A stretch of 64,000 bases of DNA from Larix kaempferi (taxonomy: Eukaryota; Streptophyta; Pinopsida; Pinales; Pinaceae), in contig BSBM01000597.1 in assembly GCA_027924585.1 (NCBI GenBank), positions 2,894,001 to 2,958,000 on the forward strand, written 5' to 3'. Below the pieces are notes generated by a model. It did no database searches. It had not been told where the DNA came from and was given only the letters and a program-made list of their open reading frames with translations. Of the stretch, positions 33,872-46,334 are shown piece by piece. Position 1 is the stretch's first letter. The number at the start of each line of letters is the position of its first letter. A program made the translations under genes and the position numbers.

Positions 33872-36800
33872 GTATGCTTTTGATATTTTACTTTATTGTA
33901 GGTGTGCACACACACAAACATATATATTCCTAAGGAAAAAATCATTTATTTATTTGATAAAAAGTTAAAAATGGACTTGTAAGAAAATCTTTGTTACATG
34001 CATATTAAAATTTTATTTATTTCATATATATGCATGTATGAAAATCTTACTTACAAATTTAGGTTATCTAGAAGAGTTGTACTAAATGATATTGATTGAA
34101 TTATCACTGACAAGTTAACTTTTAATTGAAAATACAACAAACTAAAGCTAGGATTTTTTTGTGATAATATTTACTGAGTAAACTTGCTAATGTTTTCAAG
34201 ACCCAACAACCTTGAAGGGGCCATTATTTTTCACAAACTTAATCGTCAAATATGATACCTAAGCAGAATGTGTTCCAGGATAAATCTTTGTGGAGTGTAC
34301 CTTAACCATTATGAGGAGGTAGCTGGAATTTTGAGGACATCTCATGGCATGCTTCATTTTCTGGCCTAATTTCTCTGTACATGGATATGCCATTAGTTTT
34401 TTTTTTTAAAATCACATTAACCTTATAGATTCCAGATGGCAGTGGGTGAATATTTTTGTTTTTTCTTTCTGTTCTGCTTCTTGTGATAATATAAACACCA
34501 ACCTTGGTTGCAATTATTTAGATCTTTTAGGCACTCTGCTTTGAGATATTTAACCTGGTAGAAGTTTACTAGTTCAATCCCATTGTTTCAACAGAAACTT
34601 CATTTTATTTGAGCATGTTTACGAGATCCAAAATTTAGGATTAAACATGTTTCTGATAGTGACCAAAATTCCATCTCATTTTTAATCATTTTTTATCCTT
34701 CTCTCGAAAAAGCATATCTTTATCTTATCAGTAAGAAAACAAAGCATATTAAAATATACATTTGAAGCACTAAAAGTTGCTCTTTAAAATAGTCTTTCCA
34801 AAGAACTGCAACTGTTTCTAGAAAGATTTTCCCTATCAATCCATTCGTACAGTCAAATAAAAAACCAGCCAATATTGGCTTTACATAGAAACTCCTGAAA
34901 TAAAACAACAAGTCTTCAACATATTCTTTCACTATCCTTTGCAACATTTTTGCATGTGTTTTCCTTCAGTGGAGATAGCTAATGATAAGAAACTGCTTAT
35001 GGAAATAGGGTATATATCGGTATCCTATTCTTCTGACCTAAAAATACCAGCCCCATTTTTCCTAGAATTTCTTTGACTTGCCACATCAAAGAATCCCTAT
35101 GTGCATGGTTTATACTTTATAATTAATTAGCTTGTAACCACTCTTTGAGAATTTTTCTTATTCTTACCTAGTTTCCAAATCCCCTCATATTCATATTTGA
35201 ACAAGCAACAATTCTTACAATTCGATAATAGACTTGAACGAGCAACAGTTTTTATAATTTGATAATGGTCTTGAATGAGCAACAATTCTTATAATTTTAT
35301 TTCATTCTATACAATTTTTTTGATGTACAGATAGTGTACAATGTTGAGATTGACGCTTTCGTTTGTCTTATTTTATTATGAGTAGATTATTGATCATACT
35401 ATTCTATTTTTTTTTAACTTTTGTATTGACTAGTCTATTAGTATTTATTCTGTTTATTTTTTCAACCATGTTTATTCTATATTTCAGTTCCATTTTACGA
35501 ACTTCATAAATACATTGCGATCTTCATTCACATTTATTTAATTTTTGCAACATATTGTCAGCTACTGGAGTAATTTTTTATTAGCTGAAATGTGAATTTT
35601 TTTGAATAAAAACGTTAAGAGTAACTCTAATTTCAAAATGAACTTGCCTTTCGAGTAGCTTAGTATCATTAATCATTTAATTGCACCTTCTTCTAGATGT
35701 CAATATGTGCACCATCAAACATTTTCATAATAGTTGAGAGAACGCCCTAAAATTTATGAGCAATGTCAGATTTCCAACAGCTACTACATTGTTTCAAGTT
35801 CTAAAGATACTACGGTTAGTTGGGCTCTGAAATATCTTAGCAATGCATATGTCAATGACTGGGATAGTTTCTTAATCCAATGCTTACCTAATAGCTATTG
35901 GGCTAAAAGAAGTGTGTGTAGACTTCAATGCATTTTCATATAAGGTCTATATTATATGCTGGGTAATAATACATGGAGGTGGATGGGTTTGTCTACTACA
36001 ACGATAACTCTTGTATTATATGATGGGTAATACTACAAGGATGGAGTTGGATGGGTTTGTCTACTATCATGATGACTCTCTCCAGTTTTTTTTCAAGGTC
36101 TTACCTTATTTGAGAACTATTGCATTCTGTGAAATTTTGAAAGTGTGTTCTTCCCATGGAGGAAGATTTAGTTCTTTAAATAAGGATTTACTAGGTCTTC
36201 TCAAGCTATGATCTAGCTTAATGTAAGAAAGGATAAGCAACATTCTTTTCTAGGACTGTATTTTTTTCTTTCTAAAATTGTGTTTAGGCTAATGTTGGTA
36301 TTGATTAAAAGCTTATGTTACAGAATGATAATCACCAAAGTTGATTTGTCAAAATTAAGGTAGTCCCTAATTGACACAGCATTTTCCTCTTTGAATTTTT
36401 TTCTCATCTAGTTTCCATATCAACAATCAGAATGTGGCACATTTTTTAACCATGCACACCAAACCTCGAACAGGGAACTGGTCATCTTTTTTGTGACATG
36501 TTTTAGATCATATGGTGCAATCATGTTTTAGCATCTTTTATTAAGATATATACACAAACCCTAGTGATTTTACAATTTAAAAGTTGGTTGTTGACTTAAT
36601 ACTAAAACATAAAATGCATGGAGAATAAATTGCATCTTAATGTAATAGCATGTGCTACTTAAATTTAACTTGGTCTCCTGTCCCCTTTCCTATTGCGCCC
36701 CCCCCCCCCTCCAACTCCCAATATTCAATTTTTATATCTGATTTCCAAAGATGTAGGGCAAAAGTAATTGAGCACAAAAATTTGGGCCATTTATTGTTTT

Positions 36801-37168
36801 GCTTCATTTGAATTTTAGGTTAATATATGATTAATACAAACAACAATTTTCAATTATGGACAAGAAATTGCATGTTCAATGTAGCTGCAATATTTCATTT
36901 GAAGATATGGCTGTCTTTTTTTTCTTTTTCATGTTGGTGGTTGGAGTAAAATATTCCATATAAGCATCCATTTTCACATCCACCATGATAGTGCTCTTTA
37001 GTGAGCCTGCCAAAACAAGTCTAGGGATGATTGTACTACCTGCAAAAGTAATACCCTGTTGTCCAGACCGCTGCAATAATATCAATTGCACTATTTATTA
37101 GAATTCTAATATTTGATATGTATATTGAATATCCACGTTCTCTAAGTTTGGCAATCTGCTTGTTTCAG
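33872..37168. other. AT-rich, intron-like region
   Basis: No convincing exon is seen. It holds a 64-bp near-duplication (ttatatg...ggatgggtttgtctacta at 35952 and 36016) and a run of 12 C (36698-36709). The region could be intron sequence between relic exons, but nothing proves this. Confidence 0.4.
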
Positions 37169-37545
37169 GAAAAGTTGAGGATGCAAGCAAGGTTCAAACA
37201 CTTCTTTTTAGCGCAACAATTTCGGATTGGATAAAGAAGGTAATGTTTGTGAGAACATTGAGTGTTGGTTTGTGTTGTTTGTTGCAATAGATTGTACATA
37301 TTTTATTTTTTTGTTTTATCCTTTAGTTGCTCTTGATTTTTGTGAATGTTGTTATGACAATGTAGAACCAAGATTCTTGATCTAGTTTTGCAGATTTTAA
37401 TTATAATGATGTTTGTTATATTGGTATACTTGATGAACAGATTGCATCAAGGTTCTTGAAACCTGATAAAGAAACTGTGGATCTTGTTGGAGATGATAAG
37501 ATGAAATCTAGTAGAAGTGTGAGACACATCGTCCTTCCCTATTTT
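37169..37545 (+). pseudogene. DEAD-box RNA helicase fragment (RH7-like), two exons with intact intron
   Basis: Exon 1 (37169-37239) reads GKVEDASKVQTLLFSATI followed by SDWIKK, containing helicase motif III (SAT). A GT-AG intron (37240-37440) separates it from exon 2 (37441 on), which reads IASRFLKPDKETVDLVGDDK, then MKSSRSVRHI. Both parts match plant nucleolar DEAD-box helicases of the RH7/PRH75 group, placed just after the DEAD motif at the linker to the second RecA domain. Text degenerates after about 37545 and ends in stops. No Q motif, DEAD box or C-terminal motifs were found nearby. The kept intron shows it is a genomic fragment, not a processed copy. Confidence 0.75.
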
Positions 37546-38389
37546 TATTTAGAAAGAGCACATGTTATACTTGATGGTTGAAGGTAAGAAAATTGTAGAT
37601 GACTTGGAAAAACCTTTAAGTAACTAAAATTGTGTCCTTTTCTATTGACTATGTGAATTATGAACATTGTATTGAATCTATATTTCATTTGCAGGCATGC
37701 TTACGAAAGATGCATGCTATTGTAGAGGACAATGATATTGGGTTCCAACATGTCATCAAGAAAGAGTTACAATTACCACCATGTCCCATGATTGTGATAA
37801 AATAGTGTTTAAGGCTACTGGAAAAGGAGCTTTCCTACAATTTTTAAACCACTCCATATTGACCCTTTCCATAATATTGGAAACTCAAACAAGAATTATC
37901 ATTGTTAATATCTGTATATGGTGACTATGGTATGAAAGTTGGAACATGTACACGTAAATTATTGTTAATGCAAAATTGTTTTCATGATAACCCAAGTTTA
38001 CATGAAGTTTGCAACGACAATTTTGTTACATTATCTAACATGTTAAGTGCATGTTATGAGGCTTGTGGTAAAATATGGTTTCTGTTGATCTTTTCTTTCT
38101 TTTGTACTTTTATTCATTGCTTCTTGATTTTTCTTTACTATTATACATAGAAATGTGTTGCTAGCCATCTCCATGGGTAACAACATATGCCTAAGATTGT
38201 CATCATTGTGGAAATTTTGGTAATTTTTAATTATGTGAGTGTGACCAATGTGTAAATTAACTATGACGCTTAATTCCATGACCATCACCATTAATGAAAT
38301 ACTAACCATTTGCAATTTAATGACTATTACAATTTTTTTCAAAGTGAAAATAAATGGTGACAATTTTTAATTGCAAGTCATTAAAATAT
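37546..38389. other. No clear gene; possible relic exon at 37695-37803
   Basis: After an acceptor-like tttgcag (37694) one frame stays open for 36 codons (ACLRKMHAIVEDNDIGFQHV and on) to a TAG. A strong donor-like AAGGTAAGAA lies at about 37582. It could be a further exon of the helicase locus, but it does not match the helicase family. Confidence 0.3.
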
Positions 38390-39215
38390 TTTCAAATTGA
38401 AAATTGGTGATTATCTTGTAGGGCCCATAACCATTGATATGATAATAGCAATGATGTCAATAGTGAGATTCATCGAAATCCCATCACCATACATCACTAT
38501 TTTTCATAGGATATGGTGACGGTCTTTGACCATCTCCATATATGCCATCAATAATGACATTCATCAAAGGTCTATCATTAAAAGTTACTATAGTGAGGGT
38601 CATTAAAGACTCATCACCAAAAAAAACTATTGTTCATAAAAAATGGTGATGGACACCATCCGTCATTATAATTATTATTTCTAACAGAACTTGAACCTCA
38701 CCATATCACCTTTACTTTTGGGGACGCTTCCTTTGGTGACGCTCGATTTTTTGTAATGGAGTCCCTTTTGAACATCGCCAATATATGCATAAATAGTGAG
38801 GGATATTAAAGTATCGTAACCATAAATCACTATTATTCATAGCAAATGGTGAGGGACACCATCCGTCACAATAATGATTATTGCTAACGGAACTTGAACA
38901 TCACCATATCACCTTTACTTTTGGTGACGTTCAGTTTTTAGTGACGGAGTTCTTTTTGAATGTCATCGATATATCAATCAATAGTGAGGGACATTAAAGA
39001 CTTGTCACTATTATTCATAGGAAATGGTGAGGGACATGACCCATCACAATAATTATTATTGGTGATGAACTTGAACCTCACCATATTACCTATACTTTTG
39101 GGGACACCAACTTTGGTGAGGTTCAATTTTTGGTGACAAACAGCCTTTTGGACGTAACCAATGACCTTATGGTGACATTTTTTTACCCTCACCAATGTCT
39201 TGTTTTGTAGTAGTG
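38390..39215. mobile_element. CACTA-type transposon end with subterminal repeats
   Basis: The right border TTTTGTAGTAGTG (39203-39215) is the reverse complement of a CACTACTACAAAA terminus. Inside lie three diverged copies of a 180-200-bp unit; ggtgagggacaccatccgtc-like marks are at 38645, 38848 and 39026, and acctttacttttggggac marks also recur. The left border was not found, so the element may be truncated or longer than shown. It shares its inner terminus with the element at 6241-6624. Confidence 0.6.
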
Positions 39216-40480
39216 GTGACTCATAGGGAAAATCCTCCACTAAGTTTACATCTTCTAATGGTTGAAATCAAAGATCAGTTTTCTTGTGGAATGAACCCAC
39301 AACACAATATTCACCATTAACATTCATAACAACATTAGAATAATTTATAATATCATTCCCATTATATGAAGTGGAGGGTATTTCAATAGGCTGCAAGGAA
39401 ATGTGACTGTTGCAAAAATCAAAATTTCCATCATACCTATGTGTCACATCTTCATCACTGACATTCACTTTAGAATGAAATTCTATTGATGATTTTAAGG
39501 TTGATTTATGATATTCCTTTCAATGTGATCTACAAGATATCTCTCTACCAATATAATCATCTTAACCCAAGTCATCTTCAGCCTCCTTTGCAGTGATTTC
39601 AAATTCACCCACAAAGAAACTTGGGTGGATTGTTGTGGATTCCTTTTCATCCGGGTTCAGAAAATCAACAACTTCATGAACTACTACTAGGACCCATATT
39701 TTGAAATTTTATTCCATATCGTTGAAGGTTGGCTCATTTTCATCTCCAACATGCTTAGCTCTTGCAAAATCAAGCAAATTGATTTTGCAACCATCATCTA
39801 GAAGTGTTTTCTTCACATTTTCTATTGGTTGAAATGAAAAATCAATTTGCTTGCAGCATGGAACCACAACACTTAACTCTTGTTTAACACCAAAATCAAC
39901 ATTAGAATATTTTATAATACCATTAACATTACATGAAATGGATTCTATATCACACTGCTGTAAAAAAACAAATTGTCATTCCTTGGTCTTATGTTTTCCA
40001 CATGCTCATGTGCATATACTTCTTCATATTTGGATGCCATTCCTTTTTTGTTCCTGTGTTTTTCTTGCCCATTTGTAGTCTAATCCATGACTGTTGATTT
40101 ACCATTTTCTGAACCACTTTCTTCACAAAACCTTTTGGAGACTTTCTTTGTAGACAAACCAAATATTCTTTTGAAACTTTGCATTCCATATTATGTTGAT
40201 AAGGCCTCTGTGATCTATTGCAAAATATAATGTGAATCATCAATATTCTTGTTTATCTTCTCCAAGGTAGACTCCCTTTATTTTACTGTCAGTGCAGGAA
40301 GGAAGGTGGCTAACAATATGATGAACTCTACATTCTTTCAACTTTCTATATGTTTTAACATAAGGAATAATCCTCCTCACTTGAAACATGCAAACCTCCA
40401 TCTATATAAATGATATCATCCTCAGGGAACAACTCTTCCCCTTCATCCAGTTCCCAATCATCATCACCAAACAAAGACAT
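39216..40480 (-). pseudogene. Unidentified retroelement internal region with acidic ORF
   Basis: Behind a primer site (40536-40547) the first minus-strand ATG (40480) opens 41 residues rich in Asp and Glu (MSLFGDDDWELDEGEELFPE and on), ended by TAA at 40355. Further stop-broken coding-like text continues to 39216. It includes two diverged copies of a module (CVVGSFHKKTDL near 39280 and VVVPCCKQIDFSFQPIENV near 39850), each followed by an acidic stretch. No gag, protease, RT or zinc knuckle was recognised. The CACTA end abuts it at 39215. Confidence 0.4.
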
Positions 40481-40535
40481 GTCTACAATTAGTTTTCAAC
40501 TGAAGTTCTAAAATTCATAGGTACAGAGAGCCAAT

Positions 40536-40547
40536 GCTCTGAGACCA
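40536..40547 (-). other. Primer-binding site of the unidentified retroelement
   Basis: GCTCTGAGACCA on the + strand matches the reverse complement of the initiator tRNA-Met site at 11 of 12 positions. An LTR would lie at higher coordinates, but its outer border was not identified. Confidence 0.55.
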
Positions 40548-40549
40548 CT

Positions 40550-41311
40550 ATAATGTACCCAAACATAGATTTAGGCACACTAACTCAAATTGACAAACTT
40601 GGACTAGGATTTACAATTTTTTTTCCAACCACCACTAGACCTTCACTAATTCTTCCAAACAAGGATTCAAAGGAATATATATAATATAATCCACTTATGT
40701 ACCACACCAATCATACTTTTAAGATGGTTTACTCATGGTCTTGCTTCGACAGTTTTCACATTTTGAAGTGCATCACACCTAGGCATGCCAAAATGATTGG
40801 AGGCAATGTCCCCAGGAATTATGTGGAAACATATCTACTTCTGGTGCAATACTGGAAAAAAATGAACCTAACGCATGTGTATCAGACCCTAGAAGACATC
40901 TACACACTTCAAAACCCCTTTAGGTAGATTTTGATATTCAAAGTTACAAGACTAGGTTCTCTTCACAACATAGGAACATTCTCGAAGTCTTTCCAGACCA
41001 TACCTAACAACCATGATTTTATGCATAAAAAAAGTTGTTGGGTCCTATTTCATCCTAATTGACATTAGGGAAATTTAGACAGAGATTTGAAACAACAATT
41101 GATAGGTAGATAGAGCCAAACTTAAACAATGTTTTCCATTTTTCATAGCAATTTACAACATGAGACAATTTTGCACTGAATATTGAACAATTTGAGAGAG
41201 GGAAGCACATTGTCCTTATTAATTTTGTAGAGTGGAAATCATATACATCATCATGTATACATTTCCAATAACAAAATTTAGAGTAAATAGAGAATATAAG
41301 GCACATAGATC

Positions 41312-41356
<45 letters not shown>

Positions 41357-42888
41357 CTGGCTCAATACAATGAGGTTCTCTGCATAGTTTTTCATCCTCC
41401 TAGAGGGATATCAACTCCAGACTTGCAAAAAAAATTTGAAGGGTGTCCACGTACTACTGCAGAACAATAGTGATCAATAGGATGCACATGAACAACCACC
41501 ACTTCACACAGGTTCGCCACACATCACCAAAACAACGCACATTGAAAACTAGTCACTACAAATCCACACAAAAACTAACTGTTGCTACAACTAAATCAAA
41601 ACATGAAACCAAATCACTTTGAAATGTTGGACACCATACTGAAATACTATAGTAAAGGTTTCATGAAGCTCTATGAAAATAGCTGAGTGTTTTATTCCTC
41701 GATATCCAACAAGAATGACTTCTCAATCTCCCTAACTAGTTCACTGGTTGCAAAGGGGAACATCACCCAAGCTATTAAAAAGCGCATAGATCCTCAAGAA
41801 AAATGAACAAAATAGAAAAATATTTCAAATGGAGTGCTCAAGATTCTTTTATTAACTTATGTTGGCTTTTTATGTCCATCTAGAGCCTGGTTTCTTGGAA
41901 TTTGAGTCATAGATGTTGGGAGGAAACTTTGGTGAGTTGTTGGCACATGTGGATCCATTATCTCTCATCAAGTGTGCCCTCCTTGGATAATTTTTTTATC
42001 TTGTATATTTTAATGAGATTCCCTGGTGCTTTCTTGTTGTTACTATTCATTCTTGAGCCTTATTAGCTAAAATCTAGAAACATTCTTCCTTCTCGATTTT
42101 ATATTTCTTTTCTTGCTTTTGGTTACTTTTCCTTCTTTAGTTGCTTTTTCCCATATTTATTTGAGGGAGACAAATCATATGGTCTTATCCATATTCCCAT
42201 GCACTCTTTTGAGCCACCTAGACCATTTCCAACTCATTATTTAACAAATATTTGATAATTAAATATTCGAATTTGTGGGACTGCATGATCATTTAAGAGC
42301 TATATTTATGTGCCTCAATAATGCATGATCATCCTTGTCAAGTTGAGGGGAGTAATATGGTTAGGGTTTTCTAGATGTGATGCAAATGAAAAAGGATGAT
42401 CATCCTTATCAAGTTGAGGGGAGTGCTATGGTAAGGGTTTAGTAGTTGTGATGGGGATGAGAAAGGAAACAACATGGTCATAAATAGTTTAAGGTCAAGC
42501 AACTTAAGTGTTAAGAGTTCCAAGATTATATCAAGGTTCTAACTTCTATGATATGGCATGGTGTTGCACGATATTCAACTTTATCCTCTCAAAGTTCTTT
42601 TACTAACTCTTTTCTGCATTGGTTTCATCGACATATGCACCATCTATTGTCTTTCCTCTTGATGTGGGTCTTTCATAAATGGTTAATCAGTAATGTATAT
42701 ATGTCATGTCTTGGAAATACAATTGAGGGAATATTGTGTGTCATGAAAAGGAGATAATGTAATTGAGAGAGGATAAGTGGAATGTGCAAGGGGAAGGGAT
42801 AGAAAACATACAGTCATTGCATCTATATTAGCAATCCTACGATCTACTCACCGAGATAGATACAAGTAGTAGAAAACTGAATCGAGTT
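40550..42888. other. Probable LTR remnant and unannotated AT-rich DNA
   Basis: The part next to the primer site (40550 to about 41050) may be the LTR of the neighbouring element. Apart from a GA microsatellite (41314-41354) and a short duplicated segment (ggatgatcatccttatcaag-like near 42320 and 42390), nothing was recognised. Confidence 0.4.
41314..41354. repeat. GA microsatellite
   Basis: About 20 uninterrupted GA dinucleotides. Confidence 0.95.
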
Positions 42889-42893
42889 GGAGA

Positions 42894-43266
42894 TGTGATG
42901 AACCTGCAACAATTAATTAATGAAAATACATGAGATAGTAGTACTAATAGAACTCAGAATCACTTTATTGATCACAGACCACTTCGAGGGGGAAACCTCC
43001 TTTGAGCAAGCTCAATACAAATAACTTCACGGTACCTTCATTGGCCTCAACACACACTTATATACTAAGTCTAGGCACCAATACTATGGGTCGAAAGCAT
43101 GGGCCAATACAAAGTATGGGTCAACAAATACTACAGGTGACTTACAAAGCATATGCGCCCAACAACAATAACAGAAGCTGTGGATAAAAAATACTACGGG
43201 ACATCTTATAAAGCATATGCGTCCAACAACAATATACTAAAAAAGTAAAGACATGGGTTCCTAACA
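42894..43266 (-). repeat. G4 3' LTR (373 bp)
   Basis: In minus sense it starts TGTTAGGAACCC directly after a purine tract and ends CATCACA. It matches the other G4 LTR and the copy at 9065-9439. Confidence 0.93.
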
Positions 43267-43280
43267 TCCCCTCTCCCTTA
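43267..43280 (-). other. G4 polypurine tract
   Basis: On the minus strand TAAGGGAGAGGGGA directly precedes the LTR start TG. Confidence 0.85.
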
Positions 43281-43289
43281 GAAAAATAT

Positions 43290-43946
43290 TTGACCTCAAA
43301 GCTTTAGATGTGGAAATTGATGCTGAATCTGAAGGAGTGGTGCCCATGTAGTAGCATTTGGTTGCATGTCGTGACACTGAATGAAGACCTCTATGATAGA
43401 GCGAGAGATAAGCGGATTCCATTTGAGTGGCAGGGAGGATTGCTTGGAATGCTGTAGACAAAGAAAAACCATATCAACTGCTTGAAAAGTGCGCTCAGAA
43501 TGGTGTTGATCGGCTTGTTGTTTCATTCGAATTCGGGCCATGTGAAGAGTGTCCTAGAAAATGTGAAGAACCTGATCACGGTTTTGAAGAACCGTGTCAA
43601 TTGCCTGAATTGGTGCACTGTTAAGGGTGTATGGAAGAAGAAATGGCAGTGCCTAACCATAGATTGTGTCATATGGAGTAATTTTGGATGCAGTAGGGTA
43701 CCACCATTCAGCGAGAGGGAGTCACTTCTCCCACGGAGGTTGTTGTTCGGAGGTGAAGAAACGAAGATAAGTTTCCAAACATTTATTGGTAAGGTCAGCC
43801 TGCCCTCCAGATTTAAGGAGCCCTTCAATGAATTCCAGAGACATATCTGTCCAGATCCATGGAAGGATGGGTACGGGTTCGAGCAATCCCAGAAAGAGCT
43901 GGAAGGTATCATATTCAGTCACCATCTGTTGAATTGTCCTTCTCAT
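43290..43946 (-). pseudogene. G4 integrase remnants
   Basis: The part 43722-43946 reads RRTIQQMVTEYDTF and PWIWTDMSLEFIEGLLKSGG, which is the end of the zinc domain and the first catalytic Asp. It then jumps, with most of the core lost, to C-terminal text (RMKQQADQHHSERTF and KQSSLPLKWN near 43400-43530) in another frame. The second Asp and the Glu of the triad were not found. Confidence 0.75.
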
Positions 43947-43973
43947 TCCCTACCAAAAAAACGTATCTTGTGC

Positions 43974-44400
43974 CTACTCATATGTTTGGAGGAACTCAGA
44001 GTGCCTAACCAATGGAGAAGCATGGAGTTCAGAGATGCCATAATCCCATTGAACAGATTGGAACCAATTTGGAACAAGCAGAGAAATAGATGAAAGAGAA
44101 ATTGGGGCATCAATTGTGCAATAAGGAGCATCTTCCACCAAATTGTCTTGACCCTTCATGTAAGTGATCTCATTGGCATAATCCAGGAGTTGGCGAATCC
44201 ATTTCAGTTTGTGGGTGAGGAGACCCATTGTTCTAGGAAACGTTCTAGACTCTAGAGATCAGTCTTGATGCAGAAATCATGCCCTAATAGGGATGGATGC
44301 CACTTATGTACTGCATGCAAAACAACCATCAGTTCCTTCTTAGATGTAGATGTGGCTAAATTCTGACTGTAAAGGTCTCTTGAAGGAGGAAATCCCACTG
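43974..44400 (-). pseudogene. G4 RNase H
   Basis: The motifs LATSTSKKELMVVLHAVHKW, LLGHDFCIKTDL and HKLKWIRQLLDYANEITYMK are the RNase H part of a gypsy polyprotein. The segment joins directly to the RT-start remnant FPPSRD at about 44378, so the polymerase palm and fingers (including YxDD) are absent. Confidence 0.8.
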
Positions 44401-44532
44401 GTTCAGCAAGGACACCTGCATATCTATCCAAGGAAGTAGTGGAGACCGTTGATGGGTGCATCTGAATGGAATGGAGCTGAGCAATGACACCATGTGAATT
44501 CTTCTTAAGGATCTTTTCCAGGCGATGTGAAC

Positions 44533-44757
44533 TTATGATGCAGAGAGACCCTGGTTGTAAGCCATAAATTTGTGTTGTTTCCCATTGACTGAAAATTGCA
44601 TCCAAAGTTCAACAAAATCCCATAAAATGGGGCCAAGAGTGCGTAACCATTGAATTCCCAAAACGACATCACATCCGCCTAAGGACAAGGAAAACATGTT
44701 AGCGCACATGTTATAATCTTCCAGAGAGATACGTACATTGTGACAATTCCCTTGCAA
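44533..44757 (-). pseudogene. G4 protease C-terminal part
   Basis: Residues LGGCDVVLGIQWLRTLGPIL followed by WDF form the conserved C-terminal part of the gypsy protease. The active-site triplet region upstream is in a broken frame (44760-44900). Confidence 0.75.
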
Positions 44758-44867
44758 GGTAAGGTGCCCCCATTGGAAACCATGACTTCAAAGTTGGAGC
44801 AAGGATGGACAAAAAATCTGACTGTTTTGCAATCCGAGGGTCAATGAAGTTATGAGTTCTACTAGGA

Positions 44868-45865
44868 TCATTGAGTATGGTAAGAGGGAGCTTCTTGAAG
44901 TAACCCCCTGACCCACATTGTTTGTGTGGTGGTGACGCCGGTTACAACATGGAGAGAGATCTCTGGTGGGTCATCCTGAGATGGGGGGTCAACAAGAGGG
45001 TGCTGAATGTTGGCATGATCATCTATTGTATCTGGTGCTTCTTCACCAAGTTTAGAGGCAGGCGGAGAATCCACACCCAAGAGATAGAGCTTTTTCTCAA
45101 CACATCTATGTCCTTGAGTGAATTTCTCATCACAATTATAACAAATCCCTTTTTCTCGGTGTGCCCACATCTCTGGTTCAGAAAAATGCTTGATAGGAGT
45201 TGGCCGAGGAGCTGGCTTGATGGGAGGTCATTGGAAACCCATATGTCTGAAGGGAACACATGTGGGTTTGGAGCGTTGTTGGCTACGATCGTGTCCTCTG
45301 CCAACTTAGCCAACCCTAGGACTTCCATCATTGTGTTGGGACATAACATTTTGACCTCTGAGCTGATTTCATCCTTGAGACCACTGATAAAACAACTCCT
45401 GTAGAATTCATCAGACCATCCTTCTATGTGATTGGTCAGTTTCTCAAATTCTATCTAATGCTCTCTCACTGTGCCAATTTGGTGAAGTTTAGTGAGTGCT
45501 CCTATAAAGTCATCAAAAGCACTAGGACCAAATCGTTGCAAAAGGAGTTGGCAAAACTCTGTCCAGTTTGGCTCGTGATGAGCTTTGATGTACCGACGGT
45601 CCCATTGAAGGGCTTCCTGTTCCAAATGAAAGGATGCAAGTGGAACTTTGTGGACATCAAAAGTATTATGCAAACTGAAATATTGTTCTGCTTGGTATAT
45701 CCATCCAGTCGGGCCACAGAAATTGCTGGAAGAAGAGAACCCAGTGGCTGGAAAAAATTTTGGTTTTCAGTTATTGTTCATAGCTGAATGCTGAAGGTGG
45801 AGGCTGGGAAATTTTTCATCCAGATCCTGGAGTTTGGTTTGGATGGCTGCAAGTGCTTCCTCCAT
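44868..45865 (-). pseudogene. G4 gag with zinc knuckle
   Basis: The likely start is the ATG at 45865 (MEEALAAIQTKLQDLDEKF). A TGA follows after about 31 codons, then VPLASFHLEQEALQWDRRYI and FCQLLLQRFGPSAFDDF, the retrotransposon Gag core. A TAG follows after VREH, then MLCPNTMMEVLGLAKLAED and a zinc knuckle ICYNCDEKFTQGHRC near 45125-45170 in another frame. The acidic spacer towards the protease ends near 44868. Confidence 0.85.
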
Positions 45866-46334
45866 GGTTGTTGCTCCTGCGCGGGTGACAACTAGAACTA
45901 GGAGGTTTATTTTTTTGAATTAGTAGAAAAACATAAACAAAAGCTTATTTAGTAAAGGGAAATTTGGATTTGGAAAAACTCTTATGGGTAATTTAGGTTG
46001 GACTAGGTTTTGGACACTTTCGAATGGACAGGGAAGCAAAAAATGAAGATTTCAGAAGCGGGGTGAAAGAATGAGAAAATTTGTTAGATAGGGATAAAGA
46101 AGAAGAAATAGGGAAAGAACACGGTGGAAAAATTTGAAGGCGATTGGGTGAAAATTAAACAAGTTATGGAAAACCCTAAAAATAGACAAATATGAGATTT
46201 CTGGCTTTGGGAAGTGGAATTTGGGATAGGTTTCTCAGGAACGAAAGATGTAGAATGGGATGACAGGGGTTTCGGGGAAGTTTCATGGGAAATAGAGTGA
46301 AAACAAAGAAGATATGGAAAAAAAACAGAAACAG

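Noticed and set aside
34720-34947. Minus-strand 75-codon ORF with EYVEDLLFYF
   Set aside because: Superficially like an RT YVDD region but the surrounding residues do not fit any RT motif.
36698-36709. Run of 12 C
   Set aside because: Simple homopolymer; may be a sequencing or assembly artefact.
43482-44093. 203-codon + strand open stretch
   Set aside because: It is antisense to the G4 integrase remnants.
44922-45404. 160-codon + strand open stretch
   Set aside because: Antisense to the G4 gag with its zinc knuckle.
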